Assembly: GCF_000830985.1 (NCBI RefSeq)
Contig: NZ_CP007151.1
Location: 1,116,001 to 1,180,000, forward strand
Length of the DNA stretch: 64,000 bases
Reading direction: 5' to 3'
Origin: Marinobacter similis
Lineage (GTDB): Bacteria > Pseudomonadota > Gammaproteobacteria > Pseudomonadales > Oleiphilaceae
The position numbers and the translations under genes were made by a program. Under the pieces are notes generated by a model. That model was not told the origin of the DNA. It ran no database searches and worked only from the letters and a program-made list of their open reading frames with translations. Numbering within the stretch: the first letter of the stretch is position 1; the number at the start of each line of letters is the position of its first letter. This document shows, in pieces, positions 37,373 through 45,337 of the stretch.

Positions 37373-37912
37373 TTGATTGCCCTGATCAAAGAGCGTTGCA
37401 TCGCGGGTGGCAGACTGCTGCCCGCGCTCGCGATTGGCGGCGTAGGCGGAGGTCTGGCCTACGCCGTTCACACGCCCTTGCCATGGTTGCTGGGTGCCTT
37501 GATTGCGACCACGGTGCTTAGCCTCGCTGGCGTTCGGCTGCAGGCGCCCACCAACTCACGCAAAGCAGTACTGGTGGTCATTGGTGTCATGCTGGGCGGT
37601 GCCTTCACGCCGGATCTGGCCGCGAACCTTGCGCTCTGGGGTATCAGCCTGTCCATCATGTTCATGGCTACGGCAGTCATGATCGTGGTCTCGGTCTGGC
37701 TTAGCCGCCGAGTTGCAGGAAACTCCATTGAAACCGCCATCTATTCCGGCGTCCCCGGCGGTATCTCCTCCGTCACCCTGATGGCCGCAGACAGCAGTGC
37801 CGATTTGCGGATCGTCGGACTGACCCACGGGGTTCGCATTCTGGTGGTGTTGCTGGTGATTCCGCCGTTAATGCAGTGGTCTGAGCACGTTAGCTTCAGC
37901 AGCCCAGCATGA
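37373..37912 (+). CDS. AbrB-family membrane protein, N-terminal half
   Basis: About 179 residues with five or six helices. LPALAIGGVGGGLAYAV, TPLPWLLGALIATTVLS and GVPGGISSVTLMAADSSAD match the first repeat of AbrB-type membrane proteins (ammonia monooxygenase-like regulators in some annotations). The in-frame start is TTG; an ATG at 37350, overlapping the tctA stop, would be natural if one base is missing near 37372. Normal proteins are about 350 residues, so this and the next frame probably form one gene. Confidence 0.7.
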   Translation: MIALIKERCIAGGRLLPALAIGGVGGGLAYAVHTPLPWLLGALIATTVLSLAGVRLQAPTNSRKAVLVVIGVMLGGAFTPDLAANLALWGISLSIMFMATAVMIVVSVWLSRRVAGNSIETAIYSGVPGGISSVTLMAADSSADLRIVGLTHGVRILVVLLVIPPLMQWSEHVSFSSPA

Positions 37913-38439
37913 CACTGATTCAGTGGCTGGCGTTTCCAGGTTTTGACGAAGCGCTTTTGCTGGTGATCGCGGGTGTTGCCGGAGCCTGGCTCGGCCAGTG
38001 CCTGCGGCTGCCAAATCCGTTGCTGTTCGGGCCTGTGCTGTTATCCGGCGCGCTGCATGTGAGTGGTCTCAGTGAAGCGACAATTCCGCCGGTGATCATT
38101 GCTCTGGCCCAGATTGTAATCGGGGTGTCTGTTGGCGCCCGGTTTGTTGGGGTGTCGCTGGCGTCGGTAGGCTCTAGCATCGTGATCGCCCTGGTTCAGG
38201 CTGTGGTGCTGCTGGTTATTGCCATTGTCGCCGCCTGGATTGCACACGTGACGACCGGATTCTCACTGGCTGCGGCACTACTGGCATATATGCCGGGCGG
38301 CGCTCCCGAGTTGAGTCTGGTCGCGCTTTCCCTGGGAATTGAGCCGGCTTTTGTGACATCGCATCACCTGGCGCGCATCACCATTTTGATTCTGTTGATG
38401 CCGGCGCTCGTGGCGTTTTTGAAACGTATTGGGGACTGA
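37909..38439 (+). CDS. AbrB-family membrane protein, C-terminal half
   Basis: About 176 residues with five or six helices. LVIAGVAGAWLGQCLRLPNP, FGPVLLSGALHVSGL, IALAQIVIGVSVGARFVG and AYMPGGAPELSLVALSLG are the second AbrB repeat. The overlap with the first half is ATGA with a minus-one relation, the same relation as all other breaks in the window. Either a genuine two-gene arrangement or one gene cut by a missing base. Position behind tctCBA suggests it belongs to the same transcript; role in carboxylate transport unproven. Confidence 0.72.
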   Translation: MTLIQWLAFPGFDEALLLVIAGVAGAWLGQCLRLPNPLLFGPVLLSGALHVSGLSEATIPPVIIALAQIVIGVSVGARFVGVSLASVGSSIVIALVQAVVLLVIAIVAAWIAHVTTGFSLAAALLAYMPGGAPELSLVALSLGIEPAFVTSHHLARITILILLMPALVAFLKRIGD

Positions 38440-38449
38440 ATAATTTTGT

Positions 38450-38481
38450 GAGCCCGCCGATCATTCGCGGCGGGCTCGTTC
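38450..38481 (+). terminator. Intrinsic terminator of the tct operon
   Basis: GAGCCCGCCG (38450-38459) pairs with CGGCGGGCTC (38468-38477), loop of eight bases, followed by GTTCTCTCCTT. It starts ten bases past the AbrB stop. Confidence 0.8.
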
Positions 38482-38502
38482 TCTCCTTAGAATTCCCTCA
38501 GC

Positions 38503-38775
38503 TCAGTTACACTGACCCGCCTCATAGAACCCTTCGCTGGTTTCCTTCACCCAGGTATAAACCCCGGATACGGAGCCGAGGAAGTCATCCCATCCTGTCC
38601 ATCTGATGCTCCTTTTATTGGATTTATTGTTCGGCGGGCAATACCAAGGAAGTTTCGTGCCAGTCGGGTAACTGGTTGATCTGAATAGTTTTGGCTTATC
38701 GTGAGCGGGAAGGAATGGCCGGGAATCCGGACGGGGTGTCCGGATATCCTGACTGTGTGGTCTGTGAAACCGCAA
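38503..38775 (-). CDS. Doubtful small open frame in a 378-base gap
   Basis: The gap 38440-38817 holds the tct terminator, this 90-codon minus-strand frame and a short hairpin (GCAACTAC at 38772-38779 with GTAGTTGC at 38787-38794). The encoded C-terminal part (WTGWDDFLGSVSGVYTWVKE) looks protein-like, but the N-terminal third looks random and no ribosome site is clear. It might be the end of a decayed or frameshifted gene. No family recognised. Confidence 0.3.
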   Translation of the reverse strand: MRFHRPHSQDIRTPRPDSRPFLPAHDKPKLFRSTSYPTGTKLPWYCPPNNKSNKRSIRWTGWDDFLGSVSGVYTWVKETSEGFYEAGQCN

Positions 38776-38817
38776 CTACTATCAAAGGTAGTTGCTCAGC
38801 CTTCAAAGGGAGGCGGT

Positions 38818-39363
38818 ATGGTTATGGTCGGCTGTAAATCAAAGCTCGAAGTTGAATCAAATAAAGCCATGCGTTGTAACGGAGTTTCACTAGCTCACAG
38901 GGTTGTTTGGCTGTTTTGTCTGGTTGCGCCCTTGGTCTATGCCGGGCCGGAGCCGGATGACGAATATAAATCGGTGATCGGCGGGATCGCGCTTCTGGGC
39001 CTCCTGCTTGGATACGCGGGCGCGGTGGGCTTTCTGGCCCGCTCGCTCGGTCGTGGCTTTTGGCGCTGGGTGATGATTCAGCTTTTAGCATCCAGTCTTG
39101 GCACTGCTATGTTTCTGCGCGTGCTCAGCCTATGGATGTCACACCCCGATTTGAGTGTGCTGGACCTTATTATTGTCGACCTTGTATTCGATACCTGGTC
39201 GATGACAAATGTGTTGCTGTTCGCGTCCGGGGTTATGTTTTGCGCTCCCGTAATTGGCCTTGCTCTGTTGGCTTCCTTTCTTCGGGTAAAAAGCACTAAC
39301 AGAAATCCCGGGAAGCGTGCTAAAACTCGCGGCCTCGACAGCGGCCTGCGCAAATCTTCGTAA
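38818..39363 (+). CDS. Unrecognised four-helix membrane protein
   Basis: A 181-residue protein. GGGAGGCGG lies directly before the ATG chosen. A signal-like first helix (VVWLFCLVAPLVYA, about residues 28-42) is followed by three more: IGGIALLGLLLGYAGAVGF, WVMIQLLASSLGTAMFL, and LLFASGVMFCAPVIGLALL. The tail is strongly basic. No family recognised. Thirty-five bases separate it from the SEC-C gene. Confidence 0.55.
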   Translation: MVMVGCKSKLEVESNKAMRCNGVSLAHRVVWLFCLVAPLVYAGPEPDDEYKSVIGGIALLGLLLGYAGAVGFLARSLGRGFWRWVMIQLLASSLGTAMFLRVLSLWMSHPDLSVLDLIIVDLVFDTWSMTNVLLFASGVMFCAPVIGLALLASFLRVKSTNRNPGKRAKTRGLDSGLRKSS

Positions 39364-39398
39364 GTCCTTTGTCTTTCTCAACCAATCGGGATGACGAT

Positions 39399-39743
39399 AT
39401 GTCAGACAAGTTTTTCTACAAAGGCCGTCAGGATGCGCGTCAGCATCACACCACATACGGCGGTTTTCAGACCAACGCAAGCCAGAGGAGCGGAACCCGG
39501 AAGTTCCCGCTGTCGCTGGTGGTGACCAGTGAAGCGCGCAAACTAGAGATTGAGGCGCAAGTGGCCGAGGCGGGGCTGTATGCGGACGTTGCTCTGGATA
39601 CCCGCGAAGGCGCCACTGAATCCATCAACGAGCTGACCGTTATTCTGAACAAGGGCAATACGGTCACCGCTGAGAAGCTGCCGTCTCGCAACGACCCGTG
39701 CACCTGCGGAAGCGGGCTTAAATTCAAGAAGTGCTGCGGCTGA
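39399..39743 (+). CDS. SEC-C motif protein of the PBPRA1643 type
   Basis: A 114-residue protein. It begins MSDKFFYKGRQDARQHHTTY and ends in a SEC-C zinc motif (RNDPCTCGSGLKFKKCCG), the combination of the PBPRA1643 family. The SEC-C motif binds zinc and in SecA contacts SecB and ribosomes. The middle region (LVVTSEARKLEIEAQVAEAG) resembles a small alpha/beta domain. Twenty bases separate it from the DUF3010 gene, likely co-transcribed. Confidence 0.85.
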   Translation: MSDKFFYKGRQDARQHHTTYGGFQTNASQRSGTRKFPLSLVVTSEARKLEIEAQVAEAGLYADVALDTREGATESINELTVILNKGNTVTAEKLPSRNDPCTCGSGLKFKKCCG

Positions 39744-39762
39744 CGGCAATTGAGGTGATGTG

Positions 39763-40194
39763 ATGATTGTTTGCGGTGTTGAACTGAGCGGCAGTGATGC
39801 CGTGGTGTGTTTGCTGAACCTGGACCACGGGCAGTTCAGTCTTCCCGAATGCAAGGTGCGTAAACTCTCGCTCAAGAAGAACCACACCCGGGCTGATCTG
39901 CAGGAATTTCAGGCCTCGTTCGCGAAGTTACTGTCGGACTATGGCGTGCAAAAAGTCGCGATTAAGGAGCGGATGCCAAAGGGAAAATTTGCTGGCGGTG
40001 CCATCAGTTTCAAACTGGAAGCAACCATTCAGCTGATATCGGAGGTGGACGTTGAGGTGCTGCTATTTTCGCCAGCGCAGATCAAATCCACGCTGGCGGC
40101 CAATCCGCTGCCGATCACCTTTGCTGAGACCGGCTTGAAGGTGTTTCAGGAGACCGCATTCGTCGTCGCGTTTGTGGCCCATATGGCGAAATAG
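39763..40194 (+). CDS. DUF3010 protein
   Basis: A 143-residue protein. MIVCGVELSGSDAVVCLL and KLSLKKNHTRADLQEF, then IKERMPKGKFAGGAISFKLEA match DUF3010, which has an RNase H-like appearance (an early strand with a carboxylate, GVELSGSDA). No biochemical role is proven. GAGGTGATG precedes the ATG. Its last 80 bases overlap the convergent MAPEG frame. Confidence 0.82.
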   Translation: MIVCGVELSGSDAVVCLLNLDHGQFSLPECKVRKLSLKKNHTRADLQEFQASFAKLLSDYGVQKVAIKERMPKGKFAGGAISFKLEATIQLISEVDVEVLLFSPAQIKSTLAANPLPITFAETGLKVFQETAFVVAFVAHMAK

Positions 40195-40621
40195 CGCGCT
40201 GGGCGAATGCCTGGCGTAGGATTGGCTGATCAGCCGTGAGCAGTGCCCAGGCGAACACCATTTGCGCCCCGAAACTAACGAAAAATGACAAGGTGCGGAC
40301 CAGTGGAATGGTGAAGGTGAATGCCACGGCATGCGCGACGCGCATCCAGAAGTAAACCATGCTGGCGGTCGCAGTTGTCTCGGTGCTGACCCCCAGTGCA
40401 TGAGCCGTCAGAACAAACGCTGCAAAGATCACCAGGTTCTCAACTGCGTTCTGGTGCGCCTTCATTAATCGCTGTGCCCAGGGCGACTGCGGCTTTGGAT
40501 TTTCCGGGTAGCCCACAGCATCTGCAATCCCCCTGACTGCGATCCGGTTCAGGATGTAGGGAATCCAGAGTACTCCGGTAAGCAGGGTCGTCAGGGAAAG
40601 ATAAAACAGTTCTGTCGTCAT
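40115..40621 (-). CDS. MAPEG-family membrane protein
   Basis: Four helices, as in the MAPEG family of glutathione-related membrane enzymes: LSLTTLLTGVLWIPYILNR, KAHQNAVENLVIFAAFVL with the conserved Glu-Asn, SMVYFWMRVAHAVAFTF and FFVSFGAQMVFAWALL. The usual length is about 130 residues; here about 168, because an unstructured tail runs 80 bases into the DUF3010 gene. One missing base near 40220 would instead give a stop after WALL-Thr. The start overlaps the deaminase stop by ATGA. Confidence 0.8.
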   Translation of the reverse strand: MTTELFYLSLTTLLTGVLWIPYILNRIAVRGIADAVGYPENPKPQSPWAQRLMKAHQNAVENLVIFAAFVLTAHALGVSTETTATASMVYFWMRVAHAVAFTFTIPLVRTLSFFVSFGAQMVFAWALLTADQPILRQAFAQRAISPYGPQTRRRMRSPETPSSRSQQR

Positions 40622-41103
40622 TTTGATGCTCCGTGTTGATAGCGTTCATGCAGTTTTCGAACCGCCTCGGCCAATACCGGAAACGGCCCCTCAACCGGCA
40701 GGCCGGGTACCACAGTATTGATTGGCAAGGTTGCTACCGGTGGTGGCGATACGTGCATTTCATCCAACCAGACTGACAGCTGTTCTGATGAGCTGGCGAA
40801 GACAATCCGTCCCAGGCCAACCCAGCCATGGGCGGCGGCGCACATGGGGCAGTGTTCGCCTGAGGTGTATACAGTTGATGCCACACGCTCTTCTGGCGTC
40901 ATGTTGGCCGCCGCCCAGCGGGCGATGGCGAGCTCGGGGTGTTGGGTAGCGTCTCCATCGGCGGTCAGGTTGTGGCCTTCGAACTTCACCGCACCTGTCC
41001 CATCCACCAACACCGAGCCAAACGGCGGGTTGCCGCTTTCCAGGGCCTTGGCGGCCAGCTCGACGCAGCGAGCCAGATGCTTGAGATCGGTTTCGTCGCT
41101 CAT
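40618..41103 (-). CDS. Nucleoside/nucleobase deaminase
   Basis: A 161-residue CDA-fold zinc deaminase. The zinc and proton-shuttle residues lie in HPELAIARWAAA (HPE rather than the common HAE) near residue 55 and in GEHCPMCAAA near residue 84. NPPFGSVLVDG is the family substrate strand. It should deaminate guanine, cytosine or a nucleoside; the HPE variant occurs in some uncharacterised members. Its stop overlaps the MAPEG start, so the two are coupled. The frame is open another 107 codons upstream, which is not coding. Confidence 0.85.
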   Translation of the reverse strand: MSDETDLKHLARCVELAAKALESGNPPFGSVLVDGTGAVKFEGHNLTADGDATQHPELAIARWAAANMTPEERVASTVYTSGEHCPMCAAAHGWVGLGRIVFASSSEQLSVWLDEMHVSPPPVATLPINTVVPGLPVEGPFPVLAEAVRKLHERYQHGASK

Positions 41104-41250
41104 GGTTGCCTTCCGGAATACTTCGGCGGATAACTCCGGCAGTATCGCGCATTTTTCTCGCCACCGGCCATGGCAAAGATCACTTTCGGTTTTATCTGTT
41201 AGTATGCGGGCAAGCACAAATCCCCCATCTAATCGTGGAGCTCCTTGCCT

Positions 41251-41559
41251 GTGAAGCGTTCTTTCCTGTTTACCATCGCTGCCATCATGCTGTTGTCTGG
41301 CTGCCAAACCTCGACCTATATGTCGTCCGCGGCGACCGATGGCGATGGTGTTACCTGCAGTGAAATCTACCAGGCTTTCAATGCCTACGATCGTGACCGC
41401 CAGTCCGCACAAGCCTTGGCACAACTTAGCGCTCTCGTCAGTCCAAAAGCAGGTAGTTACGCGGAGATGGGCGTTAATTCCGCCTCTAAGTACTACGAGC
41501 AGATTGAAGCCAGCGCCAACATCGCATTGGCTATTCGAGGTTGTCAGCCGGTTGGATGA
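41251..41559 (+). CDS. Small lipoprotein
   Basis: A 102-residue lipoprotein starting at GTG with GGAG ten bases upstream. The signal sequence ends in lipobox LLSGCQ (Cys 17 or 18). The mature part (SEIYQAFNAYDRDRQSAQAL) is helical, with two further Cys that could pair. No family recognised. Monocistronic by position. Confidence 0.7.
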   Translation: MKRSFLFTIAAIMLLSGCQTSTYMSSAATDGDGVTCSEIYQAFNAYDRDRQSAQALAQLSALVSPKAGSYAEMGVNSASKYYEQIEASANIALAIRGCQPVG

Positions 41560-41568
41560 GGTGCCGCC

Positions 41569-41868
41569 TCAAACAGTCAATGCAAAGCTCAGCAGCCAGC
41601 GGTTGCCGCGTTTTATTTTCTCGACGCGATGCTGATAAAGGTCCGGACGAAACAGAATCACACGTCCCGCCAGATTAAACAGATTCCGCTCACAGACGAA
41701 CTCCCCGCCCACCTTTGGTTTAACCAGTACGCAATTGAGTTTATATAGGCGCCCCTTGGCAATCATGTCCAGGTGGGGGCCCACCTTATGGCCTTCCGGG
41801 TAGCGCACCAGATAAATATTCAGTCGTTTCGACCGAAGGAGGATTCGGGTTTTTACATTCGCTGTCAT
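41569..41868 (-). CDS. Short 2-oxoglutarate/iron oxygenase
   Basis: Ninety-nine residues, an unusually small double-stranded beta-helix oxygenase. The iron site is GPHLDM (His-x-Asp) and QHRVEKI (distal His), and WLLSFAL places the C-terminal strand; the 2-oxoglutarate Arg may be one of RVEKIKRGNR. Small members of this type are known among gammaproteobacteria but are uncharacterised. It converges on the lipoprotein gene with nine bases between them, and its start is 44 bases from the divergent methyltransferase. Confidence 0.72.
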   Translation of the reverse strand: MTANVKTRILLRSKRLNIYLVRYPEGHKVGPHLDMIAKGRLYKLNCVLVKPKVGGEFVCERNLFNLAGRVILFRPDLYQHRVEKIKRGNRWLLSFALTV

Positions 41869-41912
41869 AATGACAATAGTCTCACAATGAATTTTAAGGA
41901 ACCAAACGTCTT

Positions 41913-42821
41913 ATGCGATCTGTTGCTCTTCTTGATGGTGGTCTTGGCCAGGAAATTTACCGGCGCGCCCGCGAGCTGAGCTCTCCGCTGTGGTCGGTCG
42001 CTGTCATGCTGGAACAGCCGGAGGTAGTGACCAGTGTGCATGAGGATTTCATCCGGGCCGGGGCCCGAACCCTGTCGCTCAATACCTATGCGGCCACGCC
42101 AACCCGGTTGCGAGAGCAGGGGATGCTGGATCGTCTGGAAGCGATTCATCAGCAGGCCTTCAATGTGCTGGAAAAGGCGATTAAGGCGGCAGGCGTCGAC
42201 GTGGACATTGCCGGTTGTTTGGGACCTTTGGTCGGCAGTTATAAGGTCCAGCCAGATCGCTCTTTTGAGGATCTGAAGGCGGAATATGACACCCTCGTTC
42301 GTCTGCAGTCTCGTGCCGATGTTTTTCTCATCGAAACCATGACCAATACGCTGGAAGCGAAGGCTGCCTGCGCTGCGGCTCAAGCTTCAGGCAAGCCCTA
42401 CGGCGTGGCCTTTCGCCTGGAGGACGACGGCAAACTGAAGTCTGGCGAAAGTCTTTCAGAAGCGATTGCTGCCGTCGCAGCTTATACCCCTACGGCCGTC
42501 ATGCTGAACTGCTGTGACCCCGAGCTGGTCACCGATGCCATGCCAGAGCTCGTTGGCCTGCATCCCTGCGTTGGCGGTTACGCCAACGCCTTCAAGTCGG
42601 TCGAGGCTATGGCGCGGGGCGGCTCTGTCGATGTCTTGGAGGCCAGGCCTGATGTTTCCCCGGGCAGTTATACCGAAGAGGTTCGTCATTGGCTGGCGGA
42701 TGGGGCCAGTGTGGTCGGTGGCTGCTGCGAAATTACACCCGCCCACATCCGCCATCTCGCCGACACTCTGGCCGACGAGTACAGCTTTGTTCGGTTTTCA
42801 CAGCTGGCTGGGCTGGACTGA
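41913..42821 (+). CDS. Homocysteine S-methyltransferase family protein
   Basis: A 302-residue TIM barrel with the zinc ligands of BHMT/MmuM enzymes: LNCCDPE near residue 197 and VGGCCEITPAHI near residue 270. LLDGGLGQEIYRR opens the barrel, and SVHEDFIRAGARTLSLNTY is typical. It moves a methyl group from a donor such as S-methylmethionine to homocysteine or a selenium analogue. No domain for cobalamin is present. Ends four bases from the convergent DUF1127 gene. Confidence 0.87.
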   Translation: MRSVALLDGGLGQEIYRRARELSSPLWSVAVMLEQPEVVTSVHEDFIRAGARTLSLNTYAATPTRLREQGMLDRLEAIHQQAFNVLEKAIKAAGVDVDIAGCLGPLVGSYKVQPDRSFEDLKAEYDTLVRLQSRADVFLIETMTNTLEAKAACAAAQASGKPYGVAFRLEDDGKLKSGESLSEAIAAVAAYTPTAVMLNCCDPELVTDAMPELVGLHPCVGGYANAFKSVEAMARGGSVDVLEARPDVSPGSYTEEVRHWLADGASVVGGCCEITPAHIRHLADTLADEYSFVRFSQLAGLD

Positions 42822-42824
42822 CAA

Positions 42825-43088
42825 TCAGTCCGTCCGGTTCTGCTGCTTCCGCTTTGATCGCCGGGCTTCAATGTACTGCATCGCATCGCTATGAAGAGGC
42901 AGGTGCAAGGCGTCGAGCAGGTCGTACCGGTTGTAACCCAGATCAGACAATATCTCGTCCCGTTCTGCCAGCAGTGACCGGGCCATGCGCCGGAAATTCT
43001 GGCGCCGGGAATAACTCTCCATCCAGGCGTTAATCGGCTGATGAGGGGCAGATTGATGGTGGTTCCTGAATGCCAGCATGGTCGTCAC
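42825..43088 (-). CDS. DUF1127 protein
   Basis: An 87-residue basic protein. The C-terminal half, RSLLAERDEILSDLGYNRYDLLDALHLPLHSD, carries the DUF1127 core: a short Arg-rich helix and the DLGYxRxDL turn. Some small DUF1127 proteins affect phosphate or RNA metabolism; this longer form is uncharacterised. Divergent from the LysR gene, a common pairing that suggests control by it. Confidence 0.8.
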   Translation of the reverse strand: MTTMLAFRNHHQSAPHQPINAWMESYSRRQNFRRMARSLLAERDEILSDLGYNRYDLLDALHLPLHSDAMQYIEARRSKRKQQNRTD

Positions 43089-43266
43089 CTATCGGTTAAT
43101 AGTTGGCCCTTGGTACGCACGTGGTTTGTCGCGTCTTACGGTCTTACCAGTGCTATGTGACACTAGGATGGCTGTCATGATGCATTCAATCAAACGAAAA
43201 GAATTTAAGTCTGCCTTCAGTTATGCTTAAGTGAAATTGCACCCCTCATCACGGGAGGCGAGGCAC

Positions 43267-44127
43267 GTGAACATGCCCCTGCTCGATAACGACGTACTTA
43301 GAACCTTTGTAGCTATCTCGGAATGCGGCACCTTTACCGACGCCGCCAAGGTGGTGCATCGCACTCCTTCTGCGCTGAGCATGCAGATCAAACAGCTTGA
43401 ACAGAAACTTGGTAAGAGCCTGTTCATCCGCGAGCCCCGGCAGGTCACCCTGACCACCGAAGGTGAAGTGCTTCTGGACTACAGCCGTCGATTGCTCCGC
43501 CTGAATCAGGAGGCGGTCCAGCACTTTATTGCCCCCTCGCTGGAGGGCAAGGTTGGCATTGGCACTTCGGACGATGTGGGAACCCGGATTCTGCCGGAGG
43601 TCCTTGCTCAGTTCGCCCGTTCTTATCCGGCGGTGCTGGTGGATGTGGTGGTCGGTTCCAGCAAGCAGAATCTGGCCCGCCTGGATTCGGGGGATCTGGA
43701 CATGGTGCTGGTTACCGTCGTGAATAAGGGGCGGGAAAACCGCGGTGAGGTGGTGCACGATGAGCCGTTGGTCTGGGCCGGTCGGGAGGGCAGTTCTGCA
43801 TTTCTGCGGACACCGCTTCCTATTGCTATGGCGCACGAAGGCTGTGCTTGGCGCGAGATGACGCTTAGCGCTCTGGACCGCGCCGGGAAGCCCTATCGCA
43901 TTGCCTATACTTGTGAACACTGCTCCGGACAGGAAGCCGCCATGGTGGCTGACCTGGCGGTGGCGGCATTCCCCAAGAGCCTGGTACGGCCGCCGTTGAA
44001 ACAGATAGTCAGCGATGACTTACCGGAAATCGGTTCCTACCAGCTAGCGCTGGTTCGCCGTGGCTCGAATCCTCTCAACGATGCGCTTGCTGGTCATGTC
44101 AAAGGCGCGTTTCAGAGCCTTAGGTAA
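43267..44127 (+). CDS. LysR-family transcriptional regulator
   Basis: About 286 residues. The N-terminal winged helix is LRTFVAISECGTFTDAAKVV, then RTPSALSMQIKQLEQKLG. A periplasmic-binding-like effector domain follows (GIGTSDDVGTRILPEVLAQF). Start taken at GTG with GGAGG eight bases before it; ATG two codons later also fits. The 178-base gap to DUF1127 contains the imperfect symmetry AGTG-N8-CACT at 43149-43164, a weak operator candidate. Effector unknown. Confidence 0.88.
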   Translation: MNMPLLDNDVLRTFVAISECGTFTDAAKVVHRTPSALSMQIKQLEQKLGKSLFIREPRQVTLTTEGEVLLDYSRRLLRLNQEAVQHFIAPSLEGKVGIGTSDDVGTRILPEVLAQFARSYPAVLVDVVVGSSKQNLARLDSGDLDMVLVTVVNKGRENRGEVVHDEPLVWAGREGSSAFLRTPLPIAMAHEGCAWREMTLSALDRAGKPYRIAYTCEHCSGQEAAMVADLAVAAFPKSLVRPPLKQIVSDDLPEIGSYQLALVRRGSNPLNDALAGHVKGAFQSLR

Positions 44128-44147
44128 CTAGGCACAACTTGGTGTCG

Positions 44148-44903
44148 TTAGCGAATGGGTTGGGCGAACAGTGCGCTCAGGCGCTGGTCCTCAGCCGAGC
44201 GAAAGTCTTCCAGGCCGAAGCGGGCGGGGCAAGGCACCTGATCCGGAGAGAGGTAGGTTTTGAACAGGCGGTCCCAAAGGGTCAGGATCTGGCCGTAATT
44301 GCTGTCGGTCTCCGGTTGCCAGGCCGAATGGTGGATCTGGTGCACTCGGGGCGTGACCAGCACTTTGGCGAGTTGCCGTTCCAGACCTTCGGGCAGGCGG
44401 ATATTCGAATGCGACCAGAGCGCAAAGCACCGGTGGAGAAGCACATAGGTCAGCAAGTGGGCGGGTGTGAAGCCCAGCAGGCCAATAAAGCCGGACATCA
44501 GGACCAGTTTCAGGCCAACCTCGCCAGGGTGGTGTCGGAAAGACGTGGTGACGTCCATATCCAGGTCGCTGTGATGGGTGCGGTGCAGGCGCCATAACCA
44601 GCGCAGTTCATGACTGCACCGGTGCACCCAGTACAGACTGAAATCCATAATGATAAAGGCCAGTAGCGCGCCCCAGAGCAGTCCTAGGGAGCTGGCATTG
44701 AAGGCCTGCCAGGGCCCGTCGACCGCGACCAGTGCCAAAGCCAGCGGCAAAAAAAAGCGAATCAACTCGTTGGTAAAGGCAAGCCCGATGTTATTGCACC
44801 AACGGTCGAGGCGGGGATGATGCAGCGGGTTTCTGGCAAGGACGGGCTCAAGCGCCAGCAGCAGGAAAACTCCAACCAGTGTTACCAGCCCATAAAGTTC
44901 CAT
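44148..44903 (-). CDS. Sterol desaturase/fatty acid hydroxylase family protein
   Basis: A 251-residue inner-membrane di-iron hydroxylase with the eight-His pattern in HRCSHE, HRTHHSD and RVHQIHHS, between about four helices. It is shorter than the copy at 28813 and belongs to another subgroup (compact bacterial hydroxylases). Substrate likely an acyl chain, carotenoid or sterol-like lipid. Convergent with the LysR gene at 21 bases. Confidence 0.87.
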   Translation of the reverse strand: MELYGLVTLVGVFLLLALEPVLARNPLHHPRLDRWCNNIGLAFTNELIRFFLPLALALVAVDGPWQAFNASSLGLLWGALLAFIIMDFSLYWVHRCSHELRWLWRLHRTHHSDLDMDVTTSFRHHPGEVGLKLVLMSGFIGLLGFTPAHLLTYVLLHRCFALWSHSNIRLPEGLERQLAKVLVTPRVHQIHHSAWQPETDSNYGQILTLWDRLFKTYLSPDQVPCPARFGLEDFRSAEDQRLSALFAQPIR

Positions 44904-44977
44904 TAGGCTCCTCGTCGAACAGAATCAACAACCCGCGGAATGCGATACAGCCGAAGCTCGCACCCCGCAGCATTGAC

Positions 44978-45133
44978 CTACTTGCGGAACTTCCTGGCGA
45001 GAAACAGCATGACGCCGGCGGTGGCGAACAGGCCGAGAACACCTGGCTCGGGCACTGGAGTGATAATGAGATCTCCCGCCATAGCGGCTGAAGAGAGCAT
45101 TGATAAGAGCGCTAAGGTTGTTAATGTTTTCAC
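44978..45133 (-). CDS. Minimal PEP-CTERM protein (51 residues)
   Basis: Starts at GTG with AAGGAG upstream. A signal peptide (KTLTTLALLSMLSSAAMA) is followed by only about six residues, GDLIIT, then the PEP-CTERM tail: PVPEPG, a hydrophobic helix and RKFRK. If both signal peptidase and exosortase act, the released product would be about ten residues. This is far shorter than typical PEP-CTERM proteins. No exosortase is in the window. It may be a gene remnant, but the start and both signals are intact. Confidence 0.72.
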   Translation of the reverse strand: MKTLTTLALLSMLSSAAMAGDLIITPVPEPGVLGLFATAGVMLFLARKFRK

Positions 45134-45337
45134 AGTAAGAACTCCTTTTCGTGGGTTCCCGGATACCCAAGCAACATTCGCACCCGATTTATAAGGCACT
45201 GAAAATCAGTAGATTAAATTTTGATGGGAAAATTTGTGTAAAAAAAACTGACTATTTCGGTGGTGCGCTTTTTCTCGGCGGGGATAGTGAAGGAAGAGCC
45301 CACGCAGGTGAGCTCTCTTACATGCGAAGCGTGGCCC

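Noticed and set aside
43149..43164. AGTG-N8-CACT as a LysR operator
   Set aside because: Too short and common; mentioned only as a weak candidate in the LysR entry.
45250..45337. Possible terminator GCCCACGC / GCGTGGCC followed by TTATTTTTT
   Set aside because: One mismatch, a long loop, and the T-run lies on the strand without an upstream gene.
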